Positions 1 through 9,000 of a stretch of 27,922 nucleotides of DNA are shown here, piece after piece. Each line of letters begins with the position of its first letter. Position 1 is the stretch's first letter. The stretch spans positions 93,264 to 121,185 of the forward strand of contig KN884590.1 of the NCBI GenBank assembly GCA_000934455.1, written 5' to 3'. The position numbers and the translations under genes were made by a program. Under the pieces are notes generated by a model, which was not told the origin of the DNA, did not search any database, and saw only the letters and a list, made by a program, of their open reading frames with translations. This stretch comes from Apostichopus parvimensis. Lineage: Eukaryota > Echinodermata > Holothuroidea > Aspidochirotida > Stichopodidae.

Positions 1-275
1 CTATCGGTTAAGATGATACAAAGGTGACAGACATGTTAGTTAATGATATACAGCAACGCTAATATCTTGAAATTTAAAATACCGTTGTCTCCACTGTGCA
101 AAGAAAGCCCTTTCAATAGATAAAAAATTCTTGTACCAATCATAGATGAATACTCCCATTTCTGAAGAAAGTTTGACAATTCATGCTTGGATTTGAAAAT
201 TAAAACCTTCCTAGACAGTGTCCTAATGAAGCTACTTTCTGCAAAAATGAATGTTATCATCTTTTAAGATCTCAC

Positions 276-459
276 CTAACCCCAAAATATCTTTTAAAAC
301 ATGAAGGACATTCATAAGCTCCCCAAGTCTGTTGTATACATCATTCAGCCTTGTGAAGACACCATGTCTCGTAGGGACATCAAATAACTTCTGGAAGTGA
401 GCCACCATATCGTCTGCTTCTGTTGACTTCTTCTTGACTCTAGACTCTGACTCCTTTTT
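276..459 (-). CDS. CEP70: CEP70 HFQKLFDVP exon
   Basis: The acceptor is TCATTCAAAG|AAAAAGG and the donor TTAG|GTGAGA. A lysine-rich start (KKESESRVKKKSTEADDM) is followed by VAHFQKLFDVPTRHGVF and VYNRLGELMNVLHVLKDIL. This is the most diagnostic CEP70 stretch in the window. It leaves one base of a split codon, so at least one more exon lies beyond the left edge. Confidence 0.85.
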
Positions 460-3025
460 CTTTGAATGAAAATATCAAATGCAAGAATTCTTTGTTTGAG
501 TACATAAGAAAAAATAACATGTGAATTACATAATCAGGTGCTACATATCTTGATACTCCTAAAGAAATATCATCAATTATCAATTAATTATCAATTATCA
601 ACCTTTAACTTCTGCAACTCTGTCATTTCTGCTTGCGCTTCTCTCTCAGAGGCCCAGAGGTCCAACCAATGTCTTATGGTGGGTACTAAATGTTGATTTG
701 ATTGTTCACACCACCACTCATGGTATCGGTGAGATACACTCTCGTTTATTAAAGGAACGTCCAACCTACCAGAACCATAAGATACTGTCCGATTGAGTTG
801 ATTAACCATCTACAAAATGAACAGAAAAATGGTGCAAAATAGAAATGGGATAAATATCAACAATGTTTTGTGTGTTAACATCAATTCCATGTCAGCACTT
901 CAAGTTCCTCACTTTGACAGAAAATCGTTTTGTCTGATTTCAGCATGTAGTTTTACTACTCACTAGTCAGATTTAAAATTATTCATAGATCTCCAGGATT
1001 TCCTTCCCTGAATTTAAGTTTAACAACGACAAGAAAACTACAAAAGTGGAAGTTTGAATTTACACTAGATGTGTGGCATCAATGTAAGTGCTGAATCATT
1101 TTAAAATGGAGGACTTCTTAAGGTTGAACATCAGGTACAGGTATAATTTTTGGTAAAACTATTTGTAAAGCAATCGTGAAATAGTTTCATTAAGCAAGTG
1201 TTTCTGACATGAATGGAGCAGTGCTAGAGAAGAACATTAATTTACATTGTATTTTGTCTGTGTAATAATCATTAATTAAAATCTTCTGTTAAACATGTTA
1301 CCCAATTCTGTGAATACCATCACCTCCCCCACTGGCAGACCTTTACAACATATAAATTCAACAATGACACTTTTACAGAAACCTTCCATCTTTTTGGGCC
1401 ACATCTATGTGACTTCTTGATTTTTATACTTTTGATCGTACCATGGAGCTATCACCGAATAGGTGATAGCTCCATGATCGTACTAATTCATCATTTAAAC
1501 GACCTACAGGAGTTTTCTCTCTGTTTCCTTCATTAACATTACAAGTCTAATATCCTGGATACAAGGTACTCAAATAACTACCTGACCCACTCTATCCCAT
1601 TGCTTGGAGTGAGGCCCACTTGGAGCTTCTTTCTTCTTAGAGACTGTTTGTGTTGACTTGCTACTGACGTTTTGCTTTGACCAAATTGAATCTCTGTCCA
1701 AAAAAAAAATAATAATAAAAAAATAATATTATATTTAATTCTTTCAGTTTCAGTTGTAACGTTTTGCATTCTATGCCAGATTTAATTATGCCTGGTGCAA
1801 CTTTTAAGGTACGTTATCGATCCTTTAATGATCACTGTTACATCAACTATCATGCAACATTGAAGACAAAAAGCATCTTTAAAGCGACCAGCTGCATTTC
1901 ATCGTTAAACTACTTAAATTCCATTGACTGTAACAATGCTCAATACATAGTATGTGCAAGAAAGCCAACCAAGTATTTCTTCTGGTGGAGCAAAAAAAAA
2001 GAAAGATGATATGATTTTGTCTATCTTATGATGTCCAGTAACAACTGTATCCCATTCCAAACATGCAAAAACAGGGAATTATAGGAGTTGTTAATCTATT
2101 TTTCTGGGACAATACTATACAGAAAATTTTTACATAATTTTCTCAATGCCTGATTTCAAGAAGTGCCACTATGAGATGAGATATTTTACATTCTTTTTCG
2201 TTTTTATTACCATACATGTACAAAGTGAAAATAAACTTGAAATGATGAAGAACAAGCTGTATAAATGTTAGAGAATGTGTTATCTAGATATATTACCTGA
2301 TGTACAATTCTCTCAAGGTCTCCTTTGTCTCTCTTGCAGTTTGTAGGGCTTCATCCAACTGGTGCACAATTTCATCTTTCCTAAACAAAGGCATATGCTT
2401 ATAATTACCTATAAAATAGTTACAGAATTTTTTCAAACATCCTTTATTACATTATTTTTCTCTCTGTCTTTAATGATGATGATTTCCTAATGGTCACTTA
2501 TTCTGATAAACTAGTTTTGCTTTTGTTATTATACATGTGCAGTAACTTTTAATTTGCTTCACCATGCACCTTGGCTTAAAATTTTGTCCATGTGAGAAAA
2601 AAATATGAATTGAAGCTCACTGTTCAAAAAAAAAAATTCTAAATGGTTACAAAAAGGAAAAACACAAATCTCACACCAATTCTTCATTTACCTATTCAAA
2701 CGAGGGTCCTTCCGTAACTCTTGCAAGTCTCTAATAAGGGACCTGCTCAGCTTATGAAAACCTTTCAAGTCTTTCTGTGAGGAGATTGAAAGAAATTACA
2801 TCATCAGATGTGACTAACCACACTGTGTTATATTGGAAACAGTCACAAAAACAAGTTTAAAACCATGCAAATCTTCTCAAAGAAATTTCTTGCCAGTATA
2901 AAACGAGTCAGAAAGTTCTGTCTTGCAGTATGCGTTATTTTTGGTGAATGACATTGCATGCAAATCAACTGAATGGCCCATACCTGAGTAATGAGAATTT
3001 TTCTTCTACCTGTCTTATCTTCCAT
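276..3025 (-). CDS. CEP70: CEP70, centrosomal protein of 70 kDa (C-terminal half, partial at the window edge)
   Basis: Six exons join in frame: 3025-2984, 2774-2692, 2380-2297, 1693-1582, 809-603 and 459-276, giving 237 residues before the gene leaves the window. The last exon reads HFQKLFDVPTRHGVF, then LNDVYNRLGELMNVL, which I recognise as the conserved C-terminal block of CEP70. The exon before it carries QHLVPTIRHWLDLW, matching the preceding CEP70 segment. The first exons are charged and helical (LIRDLQELRKD, LDEALQTARETKETL), as expected for coiled coil. In vertebrates CEP70 localises to the centrosome, binds gamma-tubulin and helps organise microtubules and cilia. The ATG at 3025 has a good context (GCCATGG) and an in-frame TAA nine bases upstream, so this model starts much later than the vertebrate protein. 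Either the N-terminal coiled coil lies in exons I could not find, or this is a short form. Family identity is strong; the 5' end is uncertain. Confidence 0.82.
569..602. repeat. Short ATCAATT tandem repeat next to a splice donor
   Basis: About four degenerate copies of ATCAATT sit directly against the 3' end of a CEP70 exon. The donor bases GTTGAT form part of the repeat as read on the minus strand. Confidence 0.7.
603..809 (-). CDS. CEP70: CEP70 conserved C-terminal exon
   Basis: The acceptor is TTCATTTTGTAG|ATGGTT. It encodes 69 residues, among them SHRYHEWWCEQSNQ and HLVPTIRHWLDLWASEREAQ, which align with the CEP70 block preceding the last conserved domain. The inferred donor AAG|GTTGAT is poor at intron positions +3 and +5 and runs straight into an ATCAATT tandem repeat, so the exon end is the weakest boundary of this gene. 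Confidence 0.78.
810..1581. other. CEP70 intron without other genes
   Basis: AT-rich intron sequence. Apart from the perfect hairpin at 1442-1476, I see no coding or structured feature. Confidence 0.6.
1434..1483. repeat. Perfect 15-bp hairpin flanked by an 8-bp direct repeat
   Basis: The arms CATGGAGCTATCACC (1442-1456) and GGTGATAGCTCCATG (1462-1476) pair perfectly around a 5-base loop, GAATA. GATCGTAC occurs on both sides (1434-1441 and 1476-1483). It lies in a CEP70 intron. It may be a template-switch product or a very small inverted-repeat insertion. Confidence 0.85.
1582..1693 (-). CDS. CEP70: CEP70 linker exon rich in Ser and Lys
   Basis: The acceptor follows a T-run (TTTTGGACAG|AGATTC) and the donor is GTCAG|GTAGTT. 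It encodes DSIWSKQNVSSKSTQTVSKK, then a charged stretch ending WDRVGQ. It looks like a flexible linker between the coiled coil and the conserved C-terminal part. It ends in phase 0. Confidence 0.7.
1694..2296. other. CEP70 intron without other genes
   Basis: AT-rich intron sequence with A/T runs beside the acceptor. A short open frame on the plus strand here (about 80 codons) shows no recognisable family and crosses low-complexity sequence. Confidence 0.6.
2297..2380 (-). CDS. CEP70: CEP70 coiled-coil exon
   Basis: The acceptor is TTTGTTTAG|GAAAG and the donor ATCAG|GTAATA. The translation KDEIVHQLDEALQTARETK and onward has the heptad-like spacing of a coiled coil. Both ends have split Arg codons that match the neighbouring exons. 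Confidence 0.72.
2692..2774 (-). CDS. CEP70: CEP70 coiled-coil exon
   Basis: The acceptor is CTCCTCACAG|AAAGAC and the donor AATAG|GTAAAT. It encodes 27 residues including FHKLSRSLIRDLQELRKD and leaves two bases for a split Arg codon. The next exon supplies the missing G, so the phases agree. Confidence 0.7.
2984..3025 (-). CDS. CEP70: CEP70 first coding exon found
   Basis: It reads MEDKTGRRKILITQ and ends at CAG|GTATGG in phase 0. The ATG sits in GCCATGG, and the in-frame codons before it are TAA GTA GCC, so translation cannot come from further upstream in this exon. The residues are too few to prove that this belongs to CEP70; the phase fit to the next exon is the main support. Confidence 0.5.
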
Positions 3026-4019
3026 GGCTACTTAGGCTCCTCAGAGTACAGTAGGATACTATCAAAGATAAAATAAAGAAGAAAAAATATGTTTAAGATA
3101 TGTGAATCTATGAAAACTTCCCAAAAGATAATATTACTTTGGAAAATCTGTTGTTTCCCTTCTTCTTTTTGGTTTGTTTGGGAAGACCTAACAAATTTTG
3201 TAAAAGCTTGAGCTTAGAGCTGTGTGCACACTAGATTAGAATTAGAAATGTAATTTACATTACACATATGGTTCTCAAAAGTGCTTGGTTTTACACAACG
3301 CACTTGGGATCTGTTAAATTACTGTACATGCTCCTAGGCTTAGCTGAAGTAGAATGCTTGTGAAATGAGTATTTGAACAACTGAGGTTGAATGTGAAGCA
3401 CAAAAATATAATATAGGCTATAAAAATATCTATTATCATTGGTAGTGTCTATCTTTGTCACTGGCTAGCCTAATTAAAATAATAACCATTATGATAATTG
3501 TTGGTCTTTAGCTACCCTAGGCCTAGAACTAGAAGGCTACATAACTCTGAACAGGTACAATTTGACTTAGCATAGGACTAACGTACAGTAAAGGCATATG
3601 ACAAAGTCGGGTATCCAACTGAATGACAGTACAGTATATGAGGCCTATCTTACTAATATTAATGACTACTAGTTAAATTAGTTAGGCCTAGCGTACAGTA
3701 CAGTACCTAATGACATCAGTAACATTGTCCTAGGCCTAGCCTAGGCCTGTTTAGTGTAAGACTAATTAAGGTCGTAACGACAAATCTTAAAGATACTAAA
3801 TCGGTTGTTCTAGTCTTTTACAATGAATAAAACAAAGCGAATAGCTTGAAAATGCCCACATTTGTTCACTTATTACGAGCTTTTTTCGAAATTACCGCTG
3901 CAGGCTTTTTTTCAATTGAGTTACCACATCCATATACCAAACTTTGTCTAGATTATGTATCTAGATCGGTATCTGTTGTTACAGTAAGTTTGGAGGAATC
4001 ATTTCAGTAAGTTTGACCG
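3026..4019. other. Divergent intergenic region rich in AGGCCTAG palindromes
   Basis: No coding signal is visible. The stretch carries repeated CTAGGCCTAG-like palindromes (near 3527, 3682 and 3732) and GTACAGTACAGTA motifs. It separates the first CEP70 exon found from the upstream region of TDRKH. Confidence 0.5.
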
Positions 4020-4085
4020 TACCAAGTCATACATGCGCAAAGAAGTTTCTGAACAGTTTACGTCAAAAGGAAGTAACTACCGGTG
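4020..4085 (+). promoter_or_regulatory. Candidate TATA-less promoter between CEP70 and TDRKH
   Basis: Three motifs typical of housekeeping promoters lie within 45 bp: CATGCGCA (4032-4039, NRF1 half-site-like), TTACGTCA (4058-4065, CRE-like) and AGGAAGT (4068-4074, ETS-like). The surroundings have more CpG than the rest of the window. It sits upstream of the spliced 5' UTR of TDRKH and could serve both divergent genes. The motifs are seen; their function is inferred. Confidence 0.3.
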
Positions 4086-4426
4086 GTGTTAACCCTGACA
4101 AAAACATACACTACAGAGCTGTACCAACAGCTGATTGCCTCGCATGTGGTTACAGTAGTTCCGTAAACCGAATTTGACTACAAACGACCAGACTTGAAAT
4201 ATCTATGTAAAGTTTTACAGGACGTCCTTATATTAGAAGTCATCAGACGCACAAAGTGTAAGATCGACAAAATCAGTCTTGTCTGTCATTTTCGAATTCT
4301 AATTCTAACCTCGAAGTCGTGTCCTCAACTGAGTTAGCCTAGGCTAGACGTTGTAAATTAAATCTGTAGCCTACGCCTCGGAGTTACATTGGGTCTTTCG
4401 TTGGCGGTAGTTATTTAACCGACGAC

Positions 4427-4682
4427 TAATTATTAGGTACTAATTTAGAATCCGTACCAATCGACCCTACTTCCTAACCCCTAACCCCTACTTCCTAACC
4501 CCTACTTCCTAACCCTATTCCCTACTCCCTAACCCTATTCCCTACTTCCTAACCCTACTTCCTAACCCTAATTCCTAACCCTACTCCCTAACCCTACTTC
4601 CTAACCCCTAACGTTATTCTGCCGATTCGAAGTTAGCTTTCCCATTCATATGGTACGGATTCTAAAGTTAGACCAATTATTA
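4427..4682. mobile_element. Fold-back (MITE-like) element with an internal CCTAAC array
   Basis: TTTAGAATCCGTACCA (4444-4459) and its exact reverse complement (4651-4666) flank a tandem array. Similarity between the arms extends outward with two small indels to about 30 bp on each side. The whole is about 256 bp and has no coding capacity. I could not fix a target-site duplication. The architecture is that of a non-autonomous inverted-repeat element that carries a minisatellite. Confidence 0.6.
4465..4612. repeat. Degenerate CCCTACTTCCTAAC / CCCTAA tandem array
   Basis: CCTAAC occurs eleven times in 148 bp, alternating with CTACTTC or CTATTCC spacers. The unit resembles the CCCTAA telomere repeat but is longer and irregular. 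It is enclosed by inverted repeats, so it is an interstitial array inside an element rather than a chromosome end. Confidence 0.85.
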
Positions 4683-4754
4683 TTATATTATTTAATTACA
4701 CAATTAACGTGAGTATATTTCTTCAAGAAATCCGGGGATGCTATGTTGATATAA

Positions 4755-4768
4755 CCCCCCCCCCCCCC
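4755..4768. repeat. Run of 14 C
   Basis: An uninterrupted homopolymer. Its length may be unreliable in the assembly. Confidence 0.9.
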
Positions 4769-5841
4769 ACCCTCGATCCCCATGTTTACATCAAAGGGTT
4801 AGTACCTACAGTTTGCATATGCCTTACATAATGTTACACTGTATTGTATGAACAATTAACTTTGTAAACAATTACAGATAAGGCCTCTACAAAAGGGACG
4901 TCAAACTGCTAAAATTTAAATTGTTCAGGGCGTTTTTAAAAAAGGGATGTTCCAGGACAGTATATCAAATCCGGTAACATTTTTAATCCGGGTGAAGTGC
5001 ATGAAATTCAGTAAAACAATGAAGACAATAGCAAGGCCAAGCCCAAATGGCACAACTGTCTTTACATTTGATTAAGAGAGAGAGAAAAACAATTTGGTGT
5101 GAGCTTTTAACAATGTATTTTACCACAATGAAATCTGAATTTAAACAATGGTGAATTGTCTCTACAGAGAAATGGTACTAGGCCTAGTCTTCTTCTTGAA
5201 AAGGAACAATGATAAGGAAGAAAAATGGTGATATTCTAAAGAAAGAAAACAATATAAACAAAACTGAAACATTTTTCTGGAATTAAAATGGAGCCCTCCG
5301 CCACCCCCATCCTCTCAACTTCAAAATCTTGTGTATGCCACTTAACTGGTTTAATCAGTTTTTAAACACTGCACAGAAAAACGTTCGTCAGCCTTCTTTA
5401 TGGAGAATGATACAGTTGTTCGTATAAGTTATTGAACTCCTTCATTCCACAGTAGTGTATTGTATTAATACAAAAAACAAAGATTTGTACTGTACAAGCA
5501 GGATCAATTAAAATTCACTCAATTGTTCTGTTTAGATTGGATGCATATATGCAAATATTTTCCTCTATGGCTTAATGAGTGCCTTACAGTAGCTCACAGA
5601 CTAATCAGGCGAATATAAACAGGAGAGCCATGTTTATTCCACCAACGATTGGGTTAATAGCCACAACGCCTTGGTTAGACTAGTTGTTCTTTTTGTGTGG
5701 TATGCTGCATACGTCCCAGGGTCATTATCACATCAGATTTGCATTTTGAGGTGGCTTGTAAGTCCATAGCATTAACTATCACGTGTACAGGTAGGCTTTC
5801 TCAATTTTCATATATGATGATTTGAATTATTTTCTTTATAG
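4769..5841. other. Non-coding stretch, probably 5' UTR intron of TDRKH
   Basis: AT-rich, with no exon-like sequence recognised. It ends at TATTTTCTTTATAG, a good acceptor preceding the exon with the TDRKH start codon. One further AGGCCTAG palindrome lies near 5177. Confidence 0.45.
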
Positions 5842-6055
5842 CTGGAAGAGATGATGTAACTGAGTGAGTCTCCTTCACATCTACGATACAGATGCTTCAT
5901 ACTGTATGAGGATATCAAGGACGTTTGCTATTCTTCAAGTCAGTCTGTGAGCACTATGCTTCGGAATCTAAGCACCAGCCAAAAGGTAGCAATAGCAGTA
6001 GCTGTGCCTGTCTCTGTAGCTCTTCTGTATCTGCTCTTCAAAAGTAGAGACGAAG
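5842..6055 (+). CDS. TDRKH: TDRKH exon with 5' UTR end, start codon and membrane anchor
   Basis: The exon follows the acceptor CTTTATAG at 5841. Coding starts at ATG 5956 with A at -3, and it ends at GAAG|GTTTGT. The first residues, MLRNLSTSQKVAIAVAVPVS, continue into VALLYLLFKSR. This matches the short N-terminal anchor of TDRKH and a following basic residue. The 114-base 5' UTR part contains three small upstream ORFs. Confidence 0.85.
5851..5950 (+). promoter_or_regulatory. Three upstream ORFs in the TDRKH 5' UTR
   Basis: ATGATGTAA at 5851-5859, a five-codon frame at 5892-5909 and a fourteen-codon frame at 5906-5950 all end before the main ATG at 5956. The last stop is only five bases from the main start. 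Such frames commonly lower translation of the main frame, but no effect can be shown here. Confidence 0.6.
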
Positions 6056-9000
6056 GTTTGTAAATTCAATGTTAATAAAGTAAAAGAAAAGGCACAGTTC
6101 TTTGGGCTTAAACGGTTATCTTCAGTAATAGTCCTTGAGGCTATTGCTACTGTATTGACGAAATGTGCCTTTGTACAAAAAAATGCAGAGCTACGTAGAC
6201 CATGTTAAAGATTGCTAAAATATCGTAAGAGTAACTTTGGCTACTTTAATGTATGTACAGTAAGTTTGCAATGGAGGAAGTCTTCCAAACTTATTTATAA
6301 AGATTTCATATTGATTTTGCTTAAATTGGAGAAGGTATTGTTGTAGTGTGAACAGGCTTGCAGAACAACACAATGGCAAACCATTCAAATTAAAATGTGA
6401 TCTTCCTACCAATTTTGTAAACAATTCAAACATTTAAATTTGTTTTAAATTTTGATTCATTACCAAAATATGAATACCAAAACCAGCTGCATGGGTACAA
6501 GGCTCTGCAGTAACAGACACCATCCTGTCCATGAAATCCTTCCAATGGAGAATAGAGCTCTATCCTAGCAATAATAGATACGGTGCATACACATACACTG
6601 TAACTTACAAGTGTTAAACAAATCTTTTTGAGCAATTTAACCTTATCAGGTGCTTCGTTGTTATTTGTGTATATATTCAGTTGCATTCCATTTAATTGTC
6701 TTTTTATTCTTGAAGAGTTTGAAAACTCTGACAGACGAGAGAAGAATCTGGTTATCAAACATCAGACCAGTCTTGAAATTAAAGTGCCTCGAGAAAAAGT
6801 TGGAGCAGTCATTGGTAGAGAGGGATGTGTCATTAATAAGGTGAGCAACATTTATGTAAAGGAATACTTTAACTGAATTCCAGTTACAAGTAGTATCTGT
6901 TTGTAAAGTAAAAGGACCTTAGAAATAAACATGCTTCTCTATGTATTTCTGTACATGGTTGAATCTCAGGGGTCTGCCATCAAATTTATGTACTTATTGG
7001 TTCTGGCTGAGAAACATTACTGTAAAGGAATACTTTAACTGAACGTGAAACTAATTTGATTGAATTTCAATTACAGGTAGTATCTGTTTGTAAAGTAAAA
7101 GGACGTTAGAAATAAATATGCTTCTCTATGTATTTCTGTACAGGACTGAATCCCAGGGGTCTCCCATCAAATTTATGTAGTTATTGGTTCCGGTTGGTGC
7201 CGGGACCACAGCCACCGCAGATCAAGTACTGATAATGTAAAAACATTTGTTTCTTCATGCACAGATTAGGGAAGCCACTGGTGCCAGGCTGAAATTCATG
7301 GACCATGATAAAAATGAAGATGGACCAAGAATGCTGGTGATTACAGGGAAGCCCTCCAGTGCCTTAGAGGCTGAACAGATGGTGCACAAAATAGTATCAT
7401 CTCCAGTGCCACTGTCGGTAGAATTCATGGTACCAGTTCAAGCCGTGGGTCGTATCCTGGGTGAGATTCAGCAACAATTTACAGTACCTTCTGTGTTTAC
7501 AGGGAAACAGGTACATTTGTTCATGGGTAGTTAAGAAGAGCAGAATTTGAAGGGAGATGTGGGGAGGGTCTGAAGGTGATGGTTGAGCTATGTAGAGAAA
7601 TGTCATATCCTTATAACTATGTATATATGCCAAATAGAACCAGTTTTGTGATGTATCGCCTCCAACAAGTTTGTCTAAGCCTACAGAATCACATTTCTAA
7701 ACTCTACCACCAATGCTGTATTGAATCCCCTAGGTGGGTTTGTAGAGCTGATGTGTTCCAGGTGTTTACAACCAGCAGGCTTCTTTCCACCAGGTTTTCA
7801 ACAATTTAACAGTTTGCATAGACACTGTAAGTTAAGTTTAGTTACTGGCCATAGTGACATTTGTGTACAGCTTTGTTTGAACATTGAAGTATGTTATTGT
7901 TATGATTGTTTGCTCGAGAACCAGAAAATATGTTTGGGAAGTTTTATGACACAGTTCCTGGAGAGATAGGTAGTCACAAATTAGCTTGATTAGCTACTCT
8001 GAAACCAGCGTGTATATAATGCACTGTCGTGGTACCTTTTAGTGTGTATTGTTCTGACCAGTCTCCATGTTACTAAATTTACAGAGCCTGTGTGAATGTT
8101 TTCATACCCCTGCTTCTCCAAGACTGATGCTCTTGCAAAGATGAATGCAGTCGTACTGTACAACATGCAAGTTTCTGTATTTTTGTTGCACTTTGGATGT
8201 TTATCTTTCTCTTGTTTCTCCAGGAAAAGGTGGAGCTAATGTTAGAAGCATCATTAGAGCCTCAGGAGCTAAGATTCGAATCCCCAGAGAAGAAGAAAGT
8301 CTGGAGAAAGACTTCAGGCTTTGCACAATTCGCGGCACACCTGAAGAGATTGCAACTGCCAAGGTGAGGCATCTCGTAGTCTGCGTTACTATGGTCTTTT
8401 GCCAGAGATTTAAATAAAACAACAAAATGAAACACTTCTAACAACTTTTAAAACAAAATAAAGTAAAACTGTTAGCAAACTGCTTATCCACTAGAGATCC
8501 TGTGTAGGAGAATGTGTAACAGTCAGTTGGCCTTATGTTTTGACTTTTAACTTTTTTTCAACTTTTTTTCAACTTTTCTTCAACTTATCACACAATCAGA
8601 CCTATGTATCACATCGTCACATCTGACCCATTTCAAAACTGTTCTGATTCTCAAAAAACTTTTTTTTACTTGTTTTAGGCAATGATTGAAGAAGAAATAG
8701 CTTTAGAAGAAGAGAAAAAGCAGAGGTTAGCAAACGCATCGGCTAATAGGAAACAAAGAAATCCAGATAAGGCAGGTGGGTGAAACTGTTTTATTTAAGT
8801 TTTTGTTCTTTTAACACTTGATATCAGTGTTTGATACCAGTGGAGACTAATAAGCACTTTCTGCTGAGAACAATTTACCTGGTATCAAATAGTGAACGTT
8901 GCACTTCACATCAAACTGGTTTGTATGTTGTCATACTTAAAAATCTTGTTTTCTAGTCATGTCAGGTCTGAAAATAATTGAATAATCTTGACAATGGACC

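Noticed and set aside
36..260. 74-codon open frame on the minus strand as a gene
   Set aside because: It lies past the CEP70 donor at 276, has no family resemblance, and no splice sites frame it. It is read as intron.
1764..2009. 81-codon plus-strand open frame
   Set aside because: It lies in a CEP70 intron, has no recognisable domain and ends in a lysine run from poly-A sequence.
4465..4612. True telomere or chromosome end
   Set aside because: The units are irregular, the array is short, and single-copy genes lie on both sides.
7247..7534. Unspliced 95-codon frame as the whole KH protein
   Set aside because: It starts in intron sequence and reads past the donor at 7460; the KH2 loop is completed only by splicing to 8224.
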